IMG/VR virus record: IMGVR_UViG_3300043448_000780
Span: 1 to 49,440 of that record
Reading direction: 5' to 3' (one strand)
DNA: 49,440 nucleotides
Source: a virus
Notes under the pieces: model-generated
Databases searched by the model: none
Seen by the model: the letters and a program-made list of their open reading frames with translations, nothing else
Told to the model about the DNA's origin: nothing
Made by a program: the position numbers and the translations under genes
Shown: in pieces, positions 6,274 to 12,990 of the stretch
Layout: every line of letters begins with the position of its first letter
Position numbering within the stretch: the first letter of the stretch is position 1

Positions 6274-6550
6274 CGTCTCAGGAGGGACTCGAACCCCCGA
6301 CCAACTGCTTAGCTTACCACTACGGATTTCTCCGCCATTTCTGTTTGTGGTCTGGACTTTCTCTTTACCATATCCCAAAGGACTTAGGCACTTCCCGTAA
6401 AGTCTCTACACCTTCATCTAACGATGCTTGGCTCGGGATTGCCATTTTAAAGGGTTCCCCGAATTTGAGAAGTTACATTCATAAAGTTTCCTTTATGACG
6501 CTCCATTTATGTTTAAGGCAGATGCTCTATTCCGACTGAGCTACTGAGAC
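6274..6550 (-). tRNA. tRNA-Arg(TCT) interrupted by a group I intron
   Basis: The 5' exon (6515-6550) and 3' exon (6274-6312) join into a complete 75-nt cloverleaf: acceptor GTCTCAG/CTGAGAC, D stem GCTC/GAGC, anticodon stem CTGC/GCAG, loop CTTCTAA, T loop TTCGAGT. The split lies in the anticodon, after U34, and gives UCU when the exons are joined. That arginine tRNA is common in T4-like phages. The promoter at 6637-6666 lies 87 bp upstream. Without splicing the tRNA cannot form its anticodon loop. Confidence 0.85.
6313..6514 (-). other. Self-splicing group I intron (202 nt) in tRNA-Arg
   Basis: In transcript order: a P2 hairpin CATAAAG-GAAA-CTTTATG (6480-6497); a P-like element with TTCGGGG; a Q element AATCCCGAGCCAAGC (6426-6440), which pairs as P4; an R element GTAGAGACTTTACGGG (about 6394-6409); an S element AGAAAGTCCAGA (about 6351-6362), giving P7; a P9-like hairpin CGGA-GAAA-TCCG (6323-6334); and a terminal G at 6313. 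The 5' exon ends in U. These are diagnostic group I features resembling cyanobacterial tRNA introns. It encodes no endonuclease. I could not settle the P1 pairing. Confidence 0.85.
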
Positions 6551-6636
6551 AAGAGACCTCCAGGTTTGTGCATCGTTGAGAGGCATAGGAGGGGCAGGAC
6601 TTACAAGAGGTTTGGACCCCCTTTGCCCATGAGAGT

Positions 6637-6666
6637 ATTATAAGGGATTAGACCCCAACTCGTCAA
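6637..6666 (-). promoter_or_regulatory. Early-type promoter (TTGACG-18-TATAAT) of tRNA-Arg
   Basis: TTGACG (6661-6666) and TATAAT (6637-6642) with an 18-bp spacer on the minus strand. The -35 box contains the TGA stop codon of the gene at 6663. The 86 bp between this promoter and the tRNA (6551-6636) hold no gene that I can see. Confidence 0.75.
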
Positions 6667-6845
6667 GCCGCCTTACGGGCGTTTTTTTCTTCAGTGATCT
6701 CAGTCCTACGGGCTTTGACCAGTTTAGCAATCTCTTGAAGTGCTTTGCGAGCACGGGTGCCTGCTGCGTTGTTTCCACTAGCAAACTTTTCGTCTTCTAC
6801 TTTCCATGCTTCAACTGCATTAAGTAGTTCTTCTGATACGGACAT
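6663..6845 (-). CDS. Small histone H1-like (Hc1-type) basic protein, tentative
   Basis: 60 residues starting MSVSEELLNAVEAWKVEDEK. I chose the ATG at 6843-6845 because GGAG lies six bases upstream; a TTG four codons earlier is unsupported. The second half (TRARKALQEIAKLVKARRTE, then ITEEKNARKAA) resembles the Hc1 family of small bacterial histone-like proteins, which would suggest DNA or RNA binding. The assignment rests on the ARKAL...IAKL pattern only. It could equally be a cyanophage-specific helical protein. Confidence 0.6.
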   Translation of the reverse strand: MSVSEELLNAVEAWKVEDEKFASGNNAAGTRARKALQEIAKLVKARRTEITEEKNARKAA

Positions 6846-6884
6846 AATAATCTCCAAAAAATAAGATATGTTTATATAGTAGTT

Positions 6885-7292
6885 TTAATTACAGGTTTCT
6901 ATCCAAGGAGCACAGATTCTCATTGGTGGTGCAAGTTTCTTACATTCATCAGTATAGCACAAATTCTCATCATTCTTTTCATCAATGTATTTTGGTTTAT
7001 ACTTTTTATCTGCTTCTTGAATAATTCTATCATACTCTGGTGTAACTTGGTCTATTGCTCTAGTTACATCTCTTTCGACCCTGCGATTTATTTTGTCAGG
7101 ATCTTTAAGTATAACATCATTAATGATAGTTTGTGGAAAAAATTCTCTTTGAATTTCGTCCAATAAGTCCCAAAGTGTATTTTCTGATATCTTAGTACAT
7201 TGTGAGAGTGCTGCGATAATAGAGGATAATATAATTCCTACTATAATAAGTTGTTTTTTATCTGGTCTCTTTCCGAAGTTAAAATTAAACAT
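6885..7292 (-). CDS. Single-span membrane-anchored hypothetical protein (135 aa)
   Basis: I start at ATG 7290-7292 (MFNFNFGKRPDKKQ), because the longer frame would begin at TTG and run through a hairpin. Residues 15-32 (LIIVGIILSSIIAALSQC) form a membrane anchor or lipoprotein-like signal. A charged helical region follows, then a C-terminal segment with four to five cysteines (LCYTDECKKL...ICAPWIETC) that would form disulfides in the periplasm. It lies next to lysis-like genes, so a spanin or envelope role is conceivable but unproven. Confidence 0.65.
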   Translation of the reverse strand: MFNFNFGKRPDKKQLIIVGIILSSIIAALSQCTKISENTLWDLLDEIQREFFPQTIINDVILKDPDKINRRVERDVTRAIDQVTPEYDRIIQEADKKYKPKYIDEKNDENLCYTDECKKLAPPMRICAPWIETCN

Positions 7293-7296
7293 TAGA

Positions 7297-7322
7297 AAGG
7301 GGAGGTCTGCAGCACTCCCCTT
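7297..7322 (-). terminator. Hairpin after the lysozyme remnant
   Basis: On the minus strand AAGGGGAG and CTCCCCTT pair around a 10-base loop and are followed by TCTAAT. It lies between the lysozyme-like C-terminal remnant and the membrane protein gene, probably a weak terminator. It may have served the original lysozyme-like gene. Confidence 0.5.
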
Positions 7323-7327
7323 ATATA

Positions 7328-7399
7328 TCAAACTTCTACCGTGATCAGTTTGGAAGCATACTCATGAGCATATGATGTACGAGCACCATGATGCCCCCA
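7328..7399 (-). pseudogene. C-terminal remnant of a second tail-lysozyme-like gene
   Basis: The minus strand from 7399 to the TGA at 7328-7330 reads WGHHGARTSYAHEYA, then SKLITVEV-stop. The intact protein at 8088-8753 ends WGHHGARTQYAHDYAKRLVL, then ADV-stop. Only these last 23 codons remain, and they begin two bases after the stop codon of the GIY-YIG gene. This indicates that a paralogous or allelic copy was replaced or truncated by the endonuclease gene. Confidence 0.75.
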
Positions 7400-7401
7400 T
7401 A

Positions 7402-7980
7402 TTAAACTTCTATTTTAATTCTTTTAGAAGTATCTATTCCTCTTGCTTTTTGATATTGAGTAAGATTTCCTGGATTAGTAATAAACCCAGTTTCCAAACA
7501 TTTCCACTTTTGTTGATTTGTTTTTATAGCACCTCTTTTACCAAGATTAGATTGTAATGAGGAATTCCAAAAACCTGCACTATTTTCTTTGTTTAATTTT
7601 GCTGCCTTTATTCCTGCGTTTTTAGCAAGAACACTTTGCCCCGTTTCATTTTTATCTTGATTTAATTTTATCATATTATTACTCAATATTTTTCTAATAT
7701 CTTCATTTAAGTTAGAAGAACCTTCACCGCCATCAGTTTTGTTCACCAATATTCCAGTGTTCAAATCCTTTCTACCAAACACAGAAATCATATAAATTTC
7801 GTGTTTGAATGCTTCTTCTTCGGTTAAATTTTTTTTCAACAATAAAATTTTATTTTTATCTTTTGGTGGTTTTACACCAACTCTATTTTTTCTATATGCT
7901 CTTACACCCTTACCTTTACCAATGTAGTAAGGTGTCCCATCCTCACGCAAATATGCATAAGTATAATAAATGTTAGTCAT
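7402..7980 (-). CDS. GIY-YIG homing endonuclease
   Basis: 192 residues. The N-terminal GIY-YIG-type module reads YYTYAYL, then [15 protein letters not shown], then the catalytic-type E in [17 protein letters not shown]-binding tail follows ([18 protein letters not shown], an NUMOD-like helical region). It is closely related to the GIY-YIG protein at 33969-34493 (both have LTEEE-F-HE-YMI-V-GRK). It sits between an intact lysozyme-like gene and a remnant of another. A late promoter (8009-8016) lies 28 bp upstream. Confidence 0.88.
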   Translation of the reverse strand: MTNIYYTYAYLREDGTPYYIGKGKGVRAYRKNRVGVKPPKDKNKILLLKKNLTEEEAFKHEIYMISVFGRKDLNTGILVNKTDGGEGSSNLNEDIRKILSNNMIKLNQDKNETGQSVLAKNAGIKAAKLNKENSAGFWNSSLQSNLGKRGAIKTNQQKWKCLETGFITNPGNLTQYQKARGIDTSKRIKIEV

Positions 7981-8008
7981 AGTTCTACTCTAACTTGTGT
8001 GGTATTAC

Positions 8009-8016
8009 TATTTATA
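8009..8016 (-). promoter_or_regulatory. Late promoter of the GIY-YIG gene
   Basis: TATAAATA on the minus strand, followed by GTAATA, just downstream of the lysozyme-like gene's terminator T-tract. Confidence 0.65.
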
Positions 8017-8017
8017 C

Positions 8018-8044
8018 AAGAAAAGGGGCATCTTGCGACACCCC
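8018..8044 (-). terminator. Terminator after the tail-lysozyme-like gene
   Basis: On the minus strand an 8-bp stem GGGGTGTC/GATGCCCC with a GCAA tetraloop is followed by TTTTCTT, about 40 bp after the stop codon of the gene at 8088. Confidence 0.85.
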
Positions 8045-8087
8045 AAATCTAACCTGAAAAGTTACCACACAAGTCAGGTAAAGTTAT

Positions 8088-8753
8088 TTAGACATCAGCA
8101 AGAACCAATCGTTTAGCATAGTCGTGAGCATATTGTGTTCTTGCTCCATGGTGTCCCCATCCTATCCACTGATATGCATAATTCATATACCTATCAATAG
8201 ATTTTCCAGAAACTCTCATTCTGTTTTCAATACTCTTCCATTGTGGTTCAGTAGTAATATACCGAAGTTGAGTATCAGCAGTAGAAGGATTACCTCCTAT
8301 TTTTTTAGCAAAAGCACCCAGTCCATAATAACGAGAAGCAGAAGTAAATTGTATCAAACCATAACCTCTTCCACAATTATAGTATGAGGTTCTGCTACCA
8401 CCTTCGCAAATATTAGGAACAAAAGTAGATTCCTGTTTAATATTGCCCATGATGGTAGCAAGGGCGTTTCTGTCTTTAATACCACGATCCTGGAAAAATG
8501 CCAGGGTAACATTTTCGTGTTCATTACACCCTTTACAAATTAGCCTTTTTTCTTTTGGCTTTGGTGGTGCAACCTCGCGGATTGCTGTCTTCTTTTCATC
8601 TACAAGGTCAAACTCTTTAATAACTGAGAAAGGTGCTTGTCCAGGAACTGGAGGAGGCGGACCTTGCATCTTGTAGTTGACGAATGGCAGTGATGCCGTA
8701 CTGGTTGTAACCGTTGCCAAGAGAGGCAGGGCTACTGTAAAGATAGATTGCAT
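8088..8753 (-). CDS. Secreted phage tail lysozyme-like protein
   Basis: 221 residues. An N-terminal signal-like segment (MQSIFTVALPLLATVTTSTA) leads into a proline-rich linker (GPPPPVPGQAP). A phage tail lysozyme-type domain follows: NALATIMGNIKQESTFVPN, then GYGLIQFTSASRYYGLG, with the Glu of KQES as the likely catalytic acid. The conserved end is WGHHGAR...YAHDYAKRL. Such domains cleave peptidoglycan. The signal segment suggests export to the periplasm, so a role in lysis or wall remodelling is plausible. A 220-bp structured leader with early and late promoters precedes it. Confidence 0.8.
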   Translation of the reverse strand: MQSIFTVALPLLATVTTSTASLPFVNYKMQGPPPPVPGQAPFSVIKEFDLVDEKKTAIREVAPPKPKEKRLICKGCNEHENVTLAFFQDRGIKDRNALATIMGNIKQESTFVPNICEGGSRTSYYNCGRGYGLIQFTSASRYYGLGAFAKKIGGNPSTADTQLRYITTEPQWKSIENRMRVSGKSIDRYMNYAYQWIGWGHHGARTQYAHDYAKRLVLADV

Positions 8754-8851
8754 TAATTTTAATTGAACTCTACATCCGTATAGGCAAAGGAGAGGTTCCC
8801 CTTCTCAGGGGCAGCGCCCACGGCTCTAATTTCAAGTCAAAGACTCATTAT

Positions 8852-8875
8852 AAAAAAACCCTGCTCATAACAGGG
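8852..8875 (-). terminator. Leader terminator/attenuator-like hairpin before the tail-lysozyme-like gene
   Basis: On the minus strand CCCTG-TTATGAG-CAGGG is followed by TTTTTTT, a full intrinsic terminator. It lies about 20 bp downstream of the -10 box and 100 bp before the start codon. The upstream bases can instead form AACAGGGATCCCTGTT (perfect palindrome), which uses the same CCCTG. The two structures exclude each other. Between here and the gene (8754-8851) another hairpin CCCC-TGAGA-AGGGG can form. Confidence 0.6.
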
Positions 8876-8894
8876 ATCCCTGTTGGGATTTTAC

Positions 8895-8923
8895 ATAATA
8901 AGTGAATATTTATAATTTGTCAA
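8895..8923 (-). promoter_or_regulatory. Dual early/late promoter
   Basis: On the minus strand TTGACA (8918-8923), 17 bp and TATTAT (8895-8900) form an early-type promoter. Its spacer contains TATAAATA (8907-8914), the T4-type late box. Both would transcribe leftwards into the tail-lysozyme-like gene. Confidence 0.65.
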
Positions 8924-8979
8924 GAAAACCAATTTTTTAAGCGTCCTATACCTAAATAATGTGTTATTGTAACAGTCCA

Positions 8980-9093
8980 ATGTCTAAGTCACCAAATAAG
9001 GGTAAGAAGGGTTCTGCTGGTGGCAAGCAATCCAAACAAAATCAAGGTAATGCGACTGCGAAAAAGGCAAAGAATGGCGGCAAGAAAAAGTGA
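8980..9093 (+). CDS. Very small basic protein (37 aa)
   Basis: ATG at 8980 to TGA at 9091-9093 encodes MSKSPNKGKKGSAGGKQSKQ followed by NQGNATAKKAKNGGKKK. More than a third of the residues are Lys, the rest mostly Gly, Ser, Asn and Gln, so it should be disordered and bind nucleic acid. It is the first of three plus-strand genes, 6 bp before the next. No clear ribosome binding site is visible, which lowers confidence. Confidence 0.5.
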   Translation: MSKSPNKGKKGSAGGKQSKQNQGNATAKKAKNGGKKK

Positions 9094-9099
9094 GGTATT

Positions 9100-9291
9100 A
9101 TGCCACGAGAGTGGAACACTCCAAAGCGTGAACCTTGGAACGCTCCGATTCATAATATTCTAAAAGCAATAGATAATCACACTCAAGAATACTTCAAGAG
9201 TGGTGATTTGTGGCACCTAGAAAAAGCAGATATGTTGAGGAAATATCTTCACGAACTTAAGACTTGGATACATAAACAAGAAGGCAAATAG
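9100..9291 (+). CDS. Conserved small hypothetical protein (63 aa)
   Basis: It starts MPREWNTPKREPWNAPIHNI and continues as an amphipathic helix (LEKADMLRKYLHELKTWIHK). Tryptophan- and proline-rich start, helical end. Similar short proteins occur in cyanophages as far as I recall, with no known function. It is followed after 4 bp by the membrane protein gene on the same strand. Confidence 0.7.
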   Translation: MPREWNTPKREPWNAPIHNILKAIDNHTQEYFKSGDLWHLEKADMLRKYLHELKTWIHKQEGK

Positions 9292-9295
9292 CAAA

Positions 9296-9502
9296 ATGGA
9301 ACTCAATATGGGAACTATAGCAACTTCAATTATTGGTGCTGCAATCATTGGAGGTTTCACCAGTTTTTGGGGACTGCAACAAAAAACTATGGTACAAGAA
9401 CAAAAAATCTTGCAGATGGAAAAGACTCTGCAAGAAATAAAACAAGATTCCCAAAAACAAGAAGACTTAATGATTCAAATTTTAAGAGAGGTTAAGAAAT
9501 AA
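9296..9502 (+). CDS. Small membrane protein with coiled coil (68 aa)
   Basis: It starts MELNMGTIATSIIGAAIIGG. Residues 5-25 form one membrane helix, rich in Gly, Ala and Ile. Residues 30-68 form a charged coiled coil (EQKILQMEKTLQEIKQDSQK). The layout, a short N-terminal anchor with a cytoplasmic or periplasmic coil, is seen in holin and spanin accessory proteins. Its stop codon is 2 bp from the converging lysozyme gene. Whether the start is 9296 or ATG at 9308 is uncertain. Confidence 0.68.
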   Translation: MELNMGTIATSIIGAAIIGGFTSFWGLQQKTMVQEQKILQMEKTLQEIKQDSQKQEDLMIQILREVKK

Positions 9503-9504
9503 CT

Positions 9505-9999
9505 TCAGGAAGACCAAAGTTTACCTTCTGCAACTCTTCTCCTCTTCAATCCCACTTCTACACTTGTTCCTGGATTATGGTAAAGATATAAAGCATCAGG
9601 AACTTTGGACCATTCCTTATTCCTAAGAACTCGGGTTATGGTATTAAAATTGGCAGACCCGTAGAAACGAGCACCAAGATTATAAGCAAAAGATAGCAGA
9701 GCTCCTTGTTGATTTTCATTCATCTCACTCCAGTAGGGAATACTTTGAAGTGATGGAAGAAATCTATGTCTCAAATCAAACTCTAAGAGAGTATCAGCAT
9801 ATTTTTGAGTGATGACTCTTCCAAGTTTAAAGAAATTTCCATCAAAATCTCTAGTACTTCCCCATCCAATTGTAATCGGAAGTCCACCAGTTAGTGGGTC
9901 TGGATAAGCATTCAAATGACATCCTTCAAATTCTTTTATAAGTTCTACTCCTTTTACAGATACATCACTTTTGGTTGAACTGGGAGTAGAACTTTCTAC
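9505..9999 (-). CDS. GH24 (T4-type) lysozyme domain, in the -1 frame of the C39-like peptidase
   Basis: The open frame from 9999 encodes 164 residues. A Ser/Thr linker (VESSTPSSTKSDV) leads to GVELIKEFEGCHLNAYPDP, then GGLPITIGWGSTR and the C-terminal lysozyme part ending EVGLKRRRVAEGKLW. The family's catalytic Glu (in FEG), Asp (YPD) and Thr (TIG) are present. No ATG or GTG start exists in this frame. The only normal alternative is TTG at 9913-9915, which lies after the catalytic Glu. The upstream peptidase gene ends A AAA AAG TAG, and slipping back one base there enters exactly this frame. I therefore read it as the second half of a 393-residue frameshift product. A sequencing error or mutation in the A-run is the alternative. 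Confidence 0.75.
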   Translation of the reverse strand, partial: VESSTPSSTKSDVSVKGVELIKEFEGCHLNAYPDPLTGGLPITIGWGSTRDFDGNFFKLGRVITQKYADTLLEFDLRHRFLPSLQSIPYWSEMNENQQGALLSFAYNLGARFYGSANFNTITRVLRNKEWSKVPDALYLYHNPGTSVEVGLKRRRVAEGKLWSS

Positions 10000-10685
10000 T
10001 TTTTTGCATCAAAAATTCTTCCCCAACCAGTCTTATCCTTTCCTCTTTCTAACCAACGATAAGTCAAATCTGACTTCTTATATACTGCACCCTTGCCATT
10101 TGTTACAGGTCCAGTATAACCATCGTTCAGAGAACCATAAGGATCATTGACAACATAATCTTCACCCCTCTTACCAATAACTACAACCATGTGCCCACCA
10201 GTAGGTGCAGATAAAGTACCCCTATGATAAATACCAATAACAACAGGCCTCCCAGCGGATAACTCACGATCAAGATCAGCAAACCCAAGATTGTAACTAA
10301 ATCGTGACTTAATACCATAATTCTCCAGAACTTTTGTCTGGACGGTGTGATCAGTTGAATCACCGATCGCAAATACTTTTTGAACATAGGCATCATCGCC
10401 CTTTGCTCCTTGAAGAGTACCTGGTTTAAAATACTCTAAACACATTGCACAAGCAGATGAATTACATGTTCTTTGTGCATCTCTGTAATTATCTGTCTGT
10501 GGATAATAAGGAACAGGCAAAACTCCAGGAACAGTTGGTTTTGTTCTATAAATTTTTACCCAATTAGAACTATCATCAAGTAGAGGAGAATCCTTAAGAT
10601 CTACTTCCAGTTGTTCAACTGCAGCAACATGTTTAGGATTCTTTGGATCATAATATTGAAAAAAGTTATGAAGATCAATTTTCAT
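9996..10685 (-). CDS. C39-like (family 2) cysteine peptidase domain protein, probable endolysin
   Basis: 229 residues. After a 50-residue helical N-terminus the papain-like C39 pattern appears: VPYYPQTDN, RTCNSSACAMC (first Cys likely nucleophile), GGHMVVVIG (catalytic His) and VVNDPYGS (Asp/Asn). Such domains cut peptide bonds in peptidoglycan or act on tail and wall proteins. There is no signal peptide. The last codons are GCA AAA AAG TAG. The heptamer A AAA AAG just before the stop allows -1 frameshifting into the GH24 lysozyme frame, giving a two-domain wall-degrading enzyme. Without the shift a free peptidase is made. Confidence 0.8.
   Translation of the reverse strand: MKIDLHNFFQYYDPKNPKHVAAVEQLEVDLKDSPLLDDSSNWVKIYRTKPTVPGVLPVPYYPQTDNYRDAQRTCNSSACAMCLEYFKPGTLQGAKGDDAYVQKVFAIGDSTDHTVQTKVLENYGIKSRFSYNLGFADLDRELSAGRPVVIGIYHRGTLSAPTGGHMVVVIGKRGEDYVVNDPYGSLNDGYTGPVTNGKGAVYKKSDLTYRWLERGKDKTGWGRIFDAKK
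9999..10005 (-). promoter_or_regulatory. Candidate -1 ribosomal frameshift slippery site
   Basis: The minus-strand heptamer A AAA AAG is in the register of the peptidase frame (GC-A AAA AAG-TAG) and is followed at once by the stop codon. This is the most efficient bacterial -1 slippery sequence known, as in dnaX and many IS elements. A small hairpin GTAGA-AAGT-TCTAC begins right at its last base, and GGGGA lies 14 bases upstream. Confidence 0.65.
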
Positions 10686-10721
10686 ATTTATTATCCTTAT
10701 ACATTTAACTTGAAATATTTA

Positions 10722-10946
10722 TTATTCTTCACCAATATATTCCAATGAAAATACATCATGCTCTGGAATATCCGGATTCAACCATTCACTAAATTCAGAT
10801 TGAATCGCATGAGCATTTTCAATATTTTTTTGTTCACACAGAAAATGCATCCTGTCAACTGCCCAATCATGAGAATCACGAAGAGTCTTTTCAAGTGTAG
10901 TCATAGTATTTAAAAAATCATCATCCTTGTCAAGTCTACCACTCAT
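10722..10946 (-). CDS. Small hypothetical protein (74 aa)
   Basis: I start at ATG 10944-10946 (MSGRLDKDDDFLNTMTTLEK), because GGAG lies just before it and the longer open frame runs antisense into the divergent gene at 10989. The protein is acidic and helical (TLRDSHDWAVDRMHFL) and ends EHDVFSLEYIGEE. I know no family. It is divergent from the GIY-YIG gene with 42 bp between them. Confidence 0.6.
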   Translation of the reverse strand: MSGRLDKDDDFLNTMTTLEKTLRDSHDWAVDRMHFLCEQKNIENAHAIQSEFSEWLNPDIPEHDVFSLEYIGEE

Positions 10947-10988
10947 TGACTCCAAACGCAAATCTAAATAGTCAAATAAAGAATTCTT

Positions 10989-11414
10989 ATGGATTGGCAA
11001 TATAATGGATCGGTCTTTACCGATGTTCCCAAAGGAATGGAAGGGTTTGTTTACATAATTACGAATCTTACGAATAATAAAAAGTATATTGGTAAAAAAC
11101 ATTTCTGGACAAGACAAAAAAATAAAAAAACAGGACGAAGAAAGACAGAAGAATCTGATTGGAAAAATTACTTCGGTTCTTGTGATGAACTTAATGAAGA
11201 TGTAAAAAAATTAGGTAAGGAACATTTTCTTCGTGAAATTCTTTACCTATGTCCTCATAAGAAATCTATGAGTTATTATGAAACTTATGAACAATTCAAT
11301 CGTAATGTCTTAATGAGTGAAGAATATTACAACACAAATATTGGTGGAACCTTTTATATGAGCGAATCTGAAAGAATTTATGGTGTGGTTCTTAAGTCTT
11401 CTAAGATTAGCTAA
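10989..11414 (+). CDS. GIY-YIG-like endonuclease, plus strand
   Basis: 141 residues. The N-terminus shows the GIY-YIG core as GFVYIITNLTNNKKYIGKK, followed by a basic segment (TRQKNKKTGRRKTEES), W-NYFGSCDELN and a helix KLGKEHFLREIL. A late Glu occurs in YYETYEQF. It resembles the Seg-type proteins of T4-like phages, which can be homing endonucleases or domesticated nucleases. Unlike the other endonuclease genes here it is on the plus strand and has no obvious late promoter. Confidence 0.75.
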   Translation: MDWQYNGSVFTDVPKGMEGFVYIITNLTNNKKYIGKKHFWTRQKNKKTGRRKTEESDWKNYFGSCDELNEDVKKLGKEHFLREILYLCPHKKSMSYYETYEQFNRNVLMSEEYYNTNIGGTFYMSESERIYGVVLKSSKIS

Positions 11415-11450
11415 AGCCTCATCTTCAACCGGGACAAAGGTAGTCTAGAC

Positions 11451-11476
11451 AAAAAAAGGGGACTTGTCAAGCCCCC
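11451..11476 (-). terminator. Terminator after the 493-residue virion protein gene
   Basis: On the minus strand GGGGGCTTG and CAAGTCCCC form a long stem, followed by TTTTTTT. The loop region also contains TTGACA (11465-11470), with a weak TAGACT 17 bp further on, so a leftward promoter may overlap it. Confidence 0.82.
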
Positions 11477-11497
11477 TTCGAAGATGTTATAATAAGA

Positions 11498-12979
11498 TTA
11501 ATTCTGAGTTACATAATACTCAACCATATCATCCCAAGTATATTGTGAAAGATCATAACCTTCGTCTACAAGATTATTCACCCACTCTTGAATTTCTTCA
11601 GCAAGTAAATAGTCATTATACTGCTCAACAATTGTGCAAATTGCATTTTCATCCATTTCTAACATGATGTAATTTGCTTCTTCTAAGGTATCTGCGTGAC
11701 CCTCAGACAGTAAGTAATTTAAAACAATATCATAAGGTTCATACGATTCTTTTGCAGTTACAGGGGTTTTATTTTGCTGTTCCAATTTTTTCTGTTGTCT
11801 TTCTTGTTCTGCCTTTAAAGCATCTTCTACTGCTTTAGTATCAATTTTTCCTGGACCTTCAGGTCCTCCCATTAAAGCACCTTGTCTCTGCTTAGATGTA
11901 TTTTGCATCTTACGGAGTTCTTCAGCACTCTTTTCCATTTCACTTTCACCAGTACCTTTCTGAGAACCATCTGGTTTTAGATTTTTAGCAAGTTCTGGGA
12001 AATTTTTTGCCCACTGTTCTTTTCCTAATTTTTCTGCCTCTTTAGTCTTCCCTTTTTTAATTAATTCTCTATATTGTGCATTTCCCTGTGTTGGTTTTGG
12101 TTTTGCTGGTGTTCCGGGAGTTCTTGTACCTGCTCCTCCAGCACCGCCAGATCCAGAAGGTGCTGCAGGTGGTTTCGGCGCTACAGGTGCTTCTGCTGGT
12201 CTTGATGTTTCGGTTGGTTTTGATCCAGAACCTGCTCCTGCAAGTTTTGCTCCCATATATCCACCAATACCTCCAGCAAGACCAGCAGCACCTAATCCAG
12301 CAGCACCTAATGCTATTTTCTTTGCAGTAGGACTTGTTAATGCTGCTTTTGCACCTTTAGCAATATCTTTTACTTTTTGAGTTGCTTGACTTAGTTTTGC
12401 CTTTGAAAGTAATTCTGCAGACTGCTTACCAGTCATTGGTTTTCCACCATCAATTGGTGATTTTGTTGGACTATATCCACCAACATTTCCTTTTCTCGCT
12501 TCCCTTTGAGCAAGATTTTGTATTCTTCTTCTTGCTACTTCAGGTCTTTTGGAATTTTGAATTATATTTGCAACTTTTTTTCTTGCAGGTTTTGATGCTA
12601 TTCTTCCCGCAAGTTTAATGGCACCACCTAACAATTTATCTGCCAAACCCTCATCAATTGCAACATCAAAAAGTTCTAATTGTTCTTGAATATAATCTTC
12701 AGAAACTACATTTTCGGTAAGAATACTTTCATCAAAACTCAAATACTTTTCAATAATTGTTTCTTCCGAAGAATCTGCAAGAAATCCAATGATACCTTCA
12801 GCACTATACCCTTCATAAACCATTGAAGTTGAAATAGTAGAAAGAATATCCTCTACTATTTCTGCTGCTTCCGCATCATAATATTGAGAATCTTCATTCA
12901 AAAAATCTTCCTGTTGGATATTGATTTCTTCATACAAATACCCAACAGAATTAATGAAGTCTTGCGAAATTCTAGACAT
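11498..12979 (-). CDS. Putative virion/internal protein with low-complexity middle (493 aa)
   Basis: Three parts are visible. An acidic helical N-terminus (residues 1-110). A basic middle with a Gly/Ala hydrophobic stretch (LGAAGLGAAGLAGGIGGYMG, about 224-243) and a Pro/Ala/Gly-rich linker (about 255-300). A C-terminal acidic part (414-493) carrying two short modules, DIVLNYLLSEGHADTLEEA and EWVNNLVDEGYDLSQYTWDD. Both modules also occur in the protein at 14646-15725, and the first occurs twice in the one at 45059-46897. Behind a late promoter, so probably structural. I know no biochemical function. Confidence 0.82.
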   Translation of the reverse strand: MSRISQDFINSVGYLYEEINIQQEDFLNEDSQYYDAEAAEIVEDILSTISTSMVYEGYSAEGIIGFLADSSEETIIEKYLSFDESILTENVVSEDYIQEQLELFDVAIDEGLADKLLGGAIKLAGRIASKPARKKVANIIQNSKRPEVARRRIQNLAQREARKGNVGGYSPTKSPIDGGKPMTGKQSAELLSKAKLSQATQKVKDIAKGAKAALTSPTAKKIALGAAGLGAAGLAGGIGGYMGAKLAGAGSGSKPTETSRPAEAPVAPKPPAAPSGSGGAGGAGTRTPGTPAKPKPTQGNAQYRELIKKGKTKEAEKLGKEQWAKNFPELAKNLKPDGSQKGTGESEMEKSAEELRKMQNTSKQRQGALMGGPEGPGKIDTKAVEDALKAEQERQQKKLEQQNKTPVTAKESYEPYDIVLNYLLSEGHADTLEEANYIMLEMDENAICTIVEQYNDYLLAEEIQEWVNNLVDEGYDLSQYTWDDMVEYYVTQN

Positions 12980-12990
12980 GGTTATGAATT

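Noticed and set aside
6345-6539. Plus-strand open frame of 64 codons
   Set aside because: It lies antisense to the group I intron and 5' exon of tRNA-Arg, has no ribosome binding site, and its composition follows the RNA structure.
6551-6636. Possible further tRNA upstream of tRNA-Arg
   Set aside because: Short complementary segments (GGGCA/TGCCC) occur, but no acceptor, D and T arms can be formed together; it is better seen as transcript leader.
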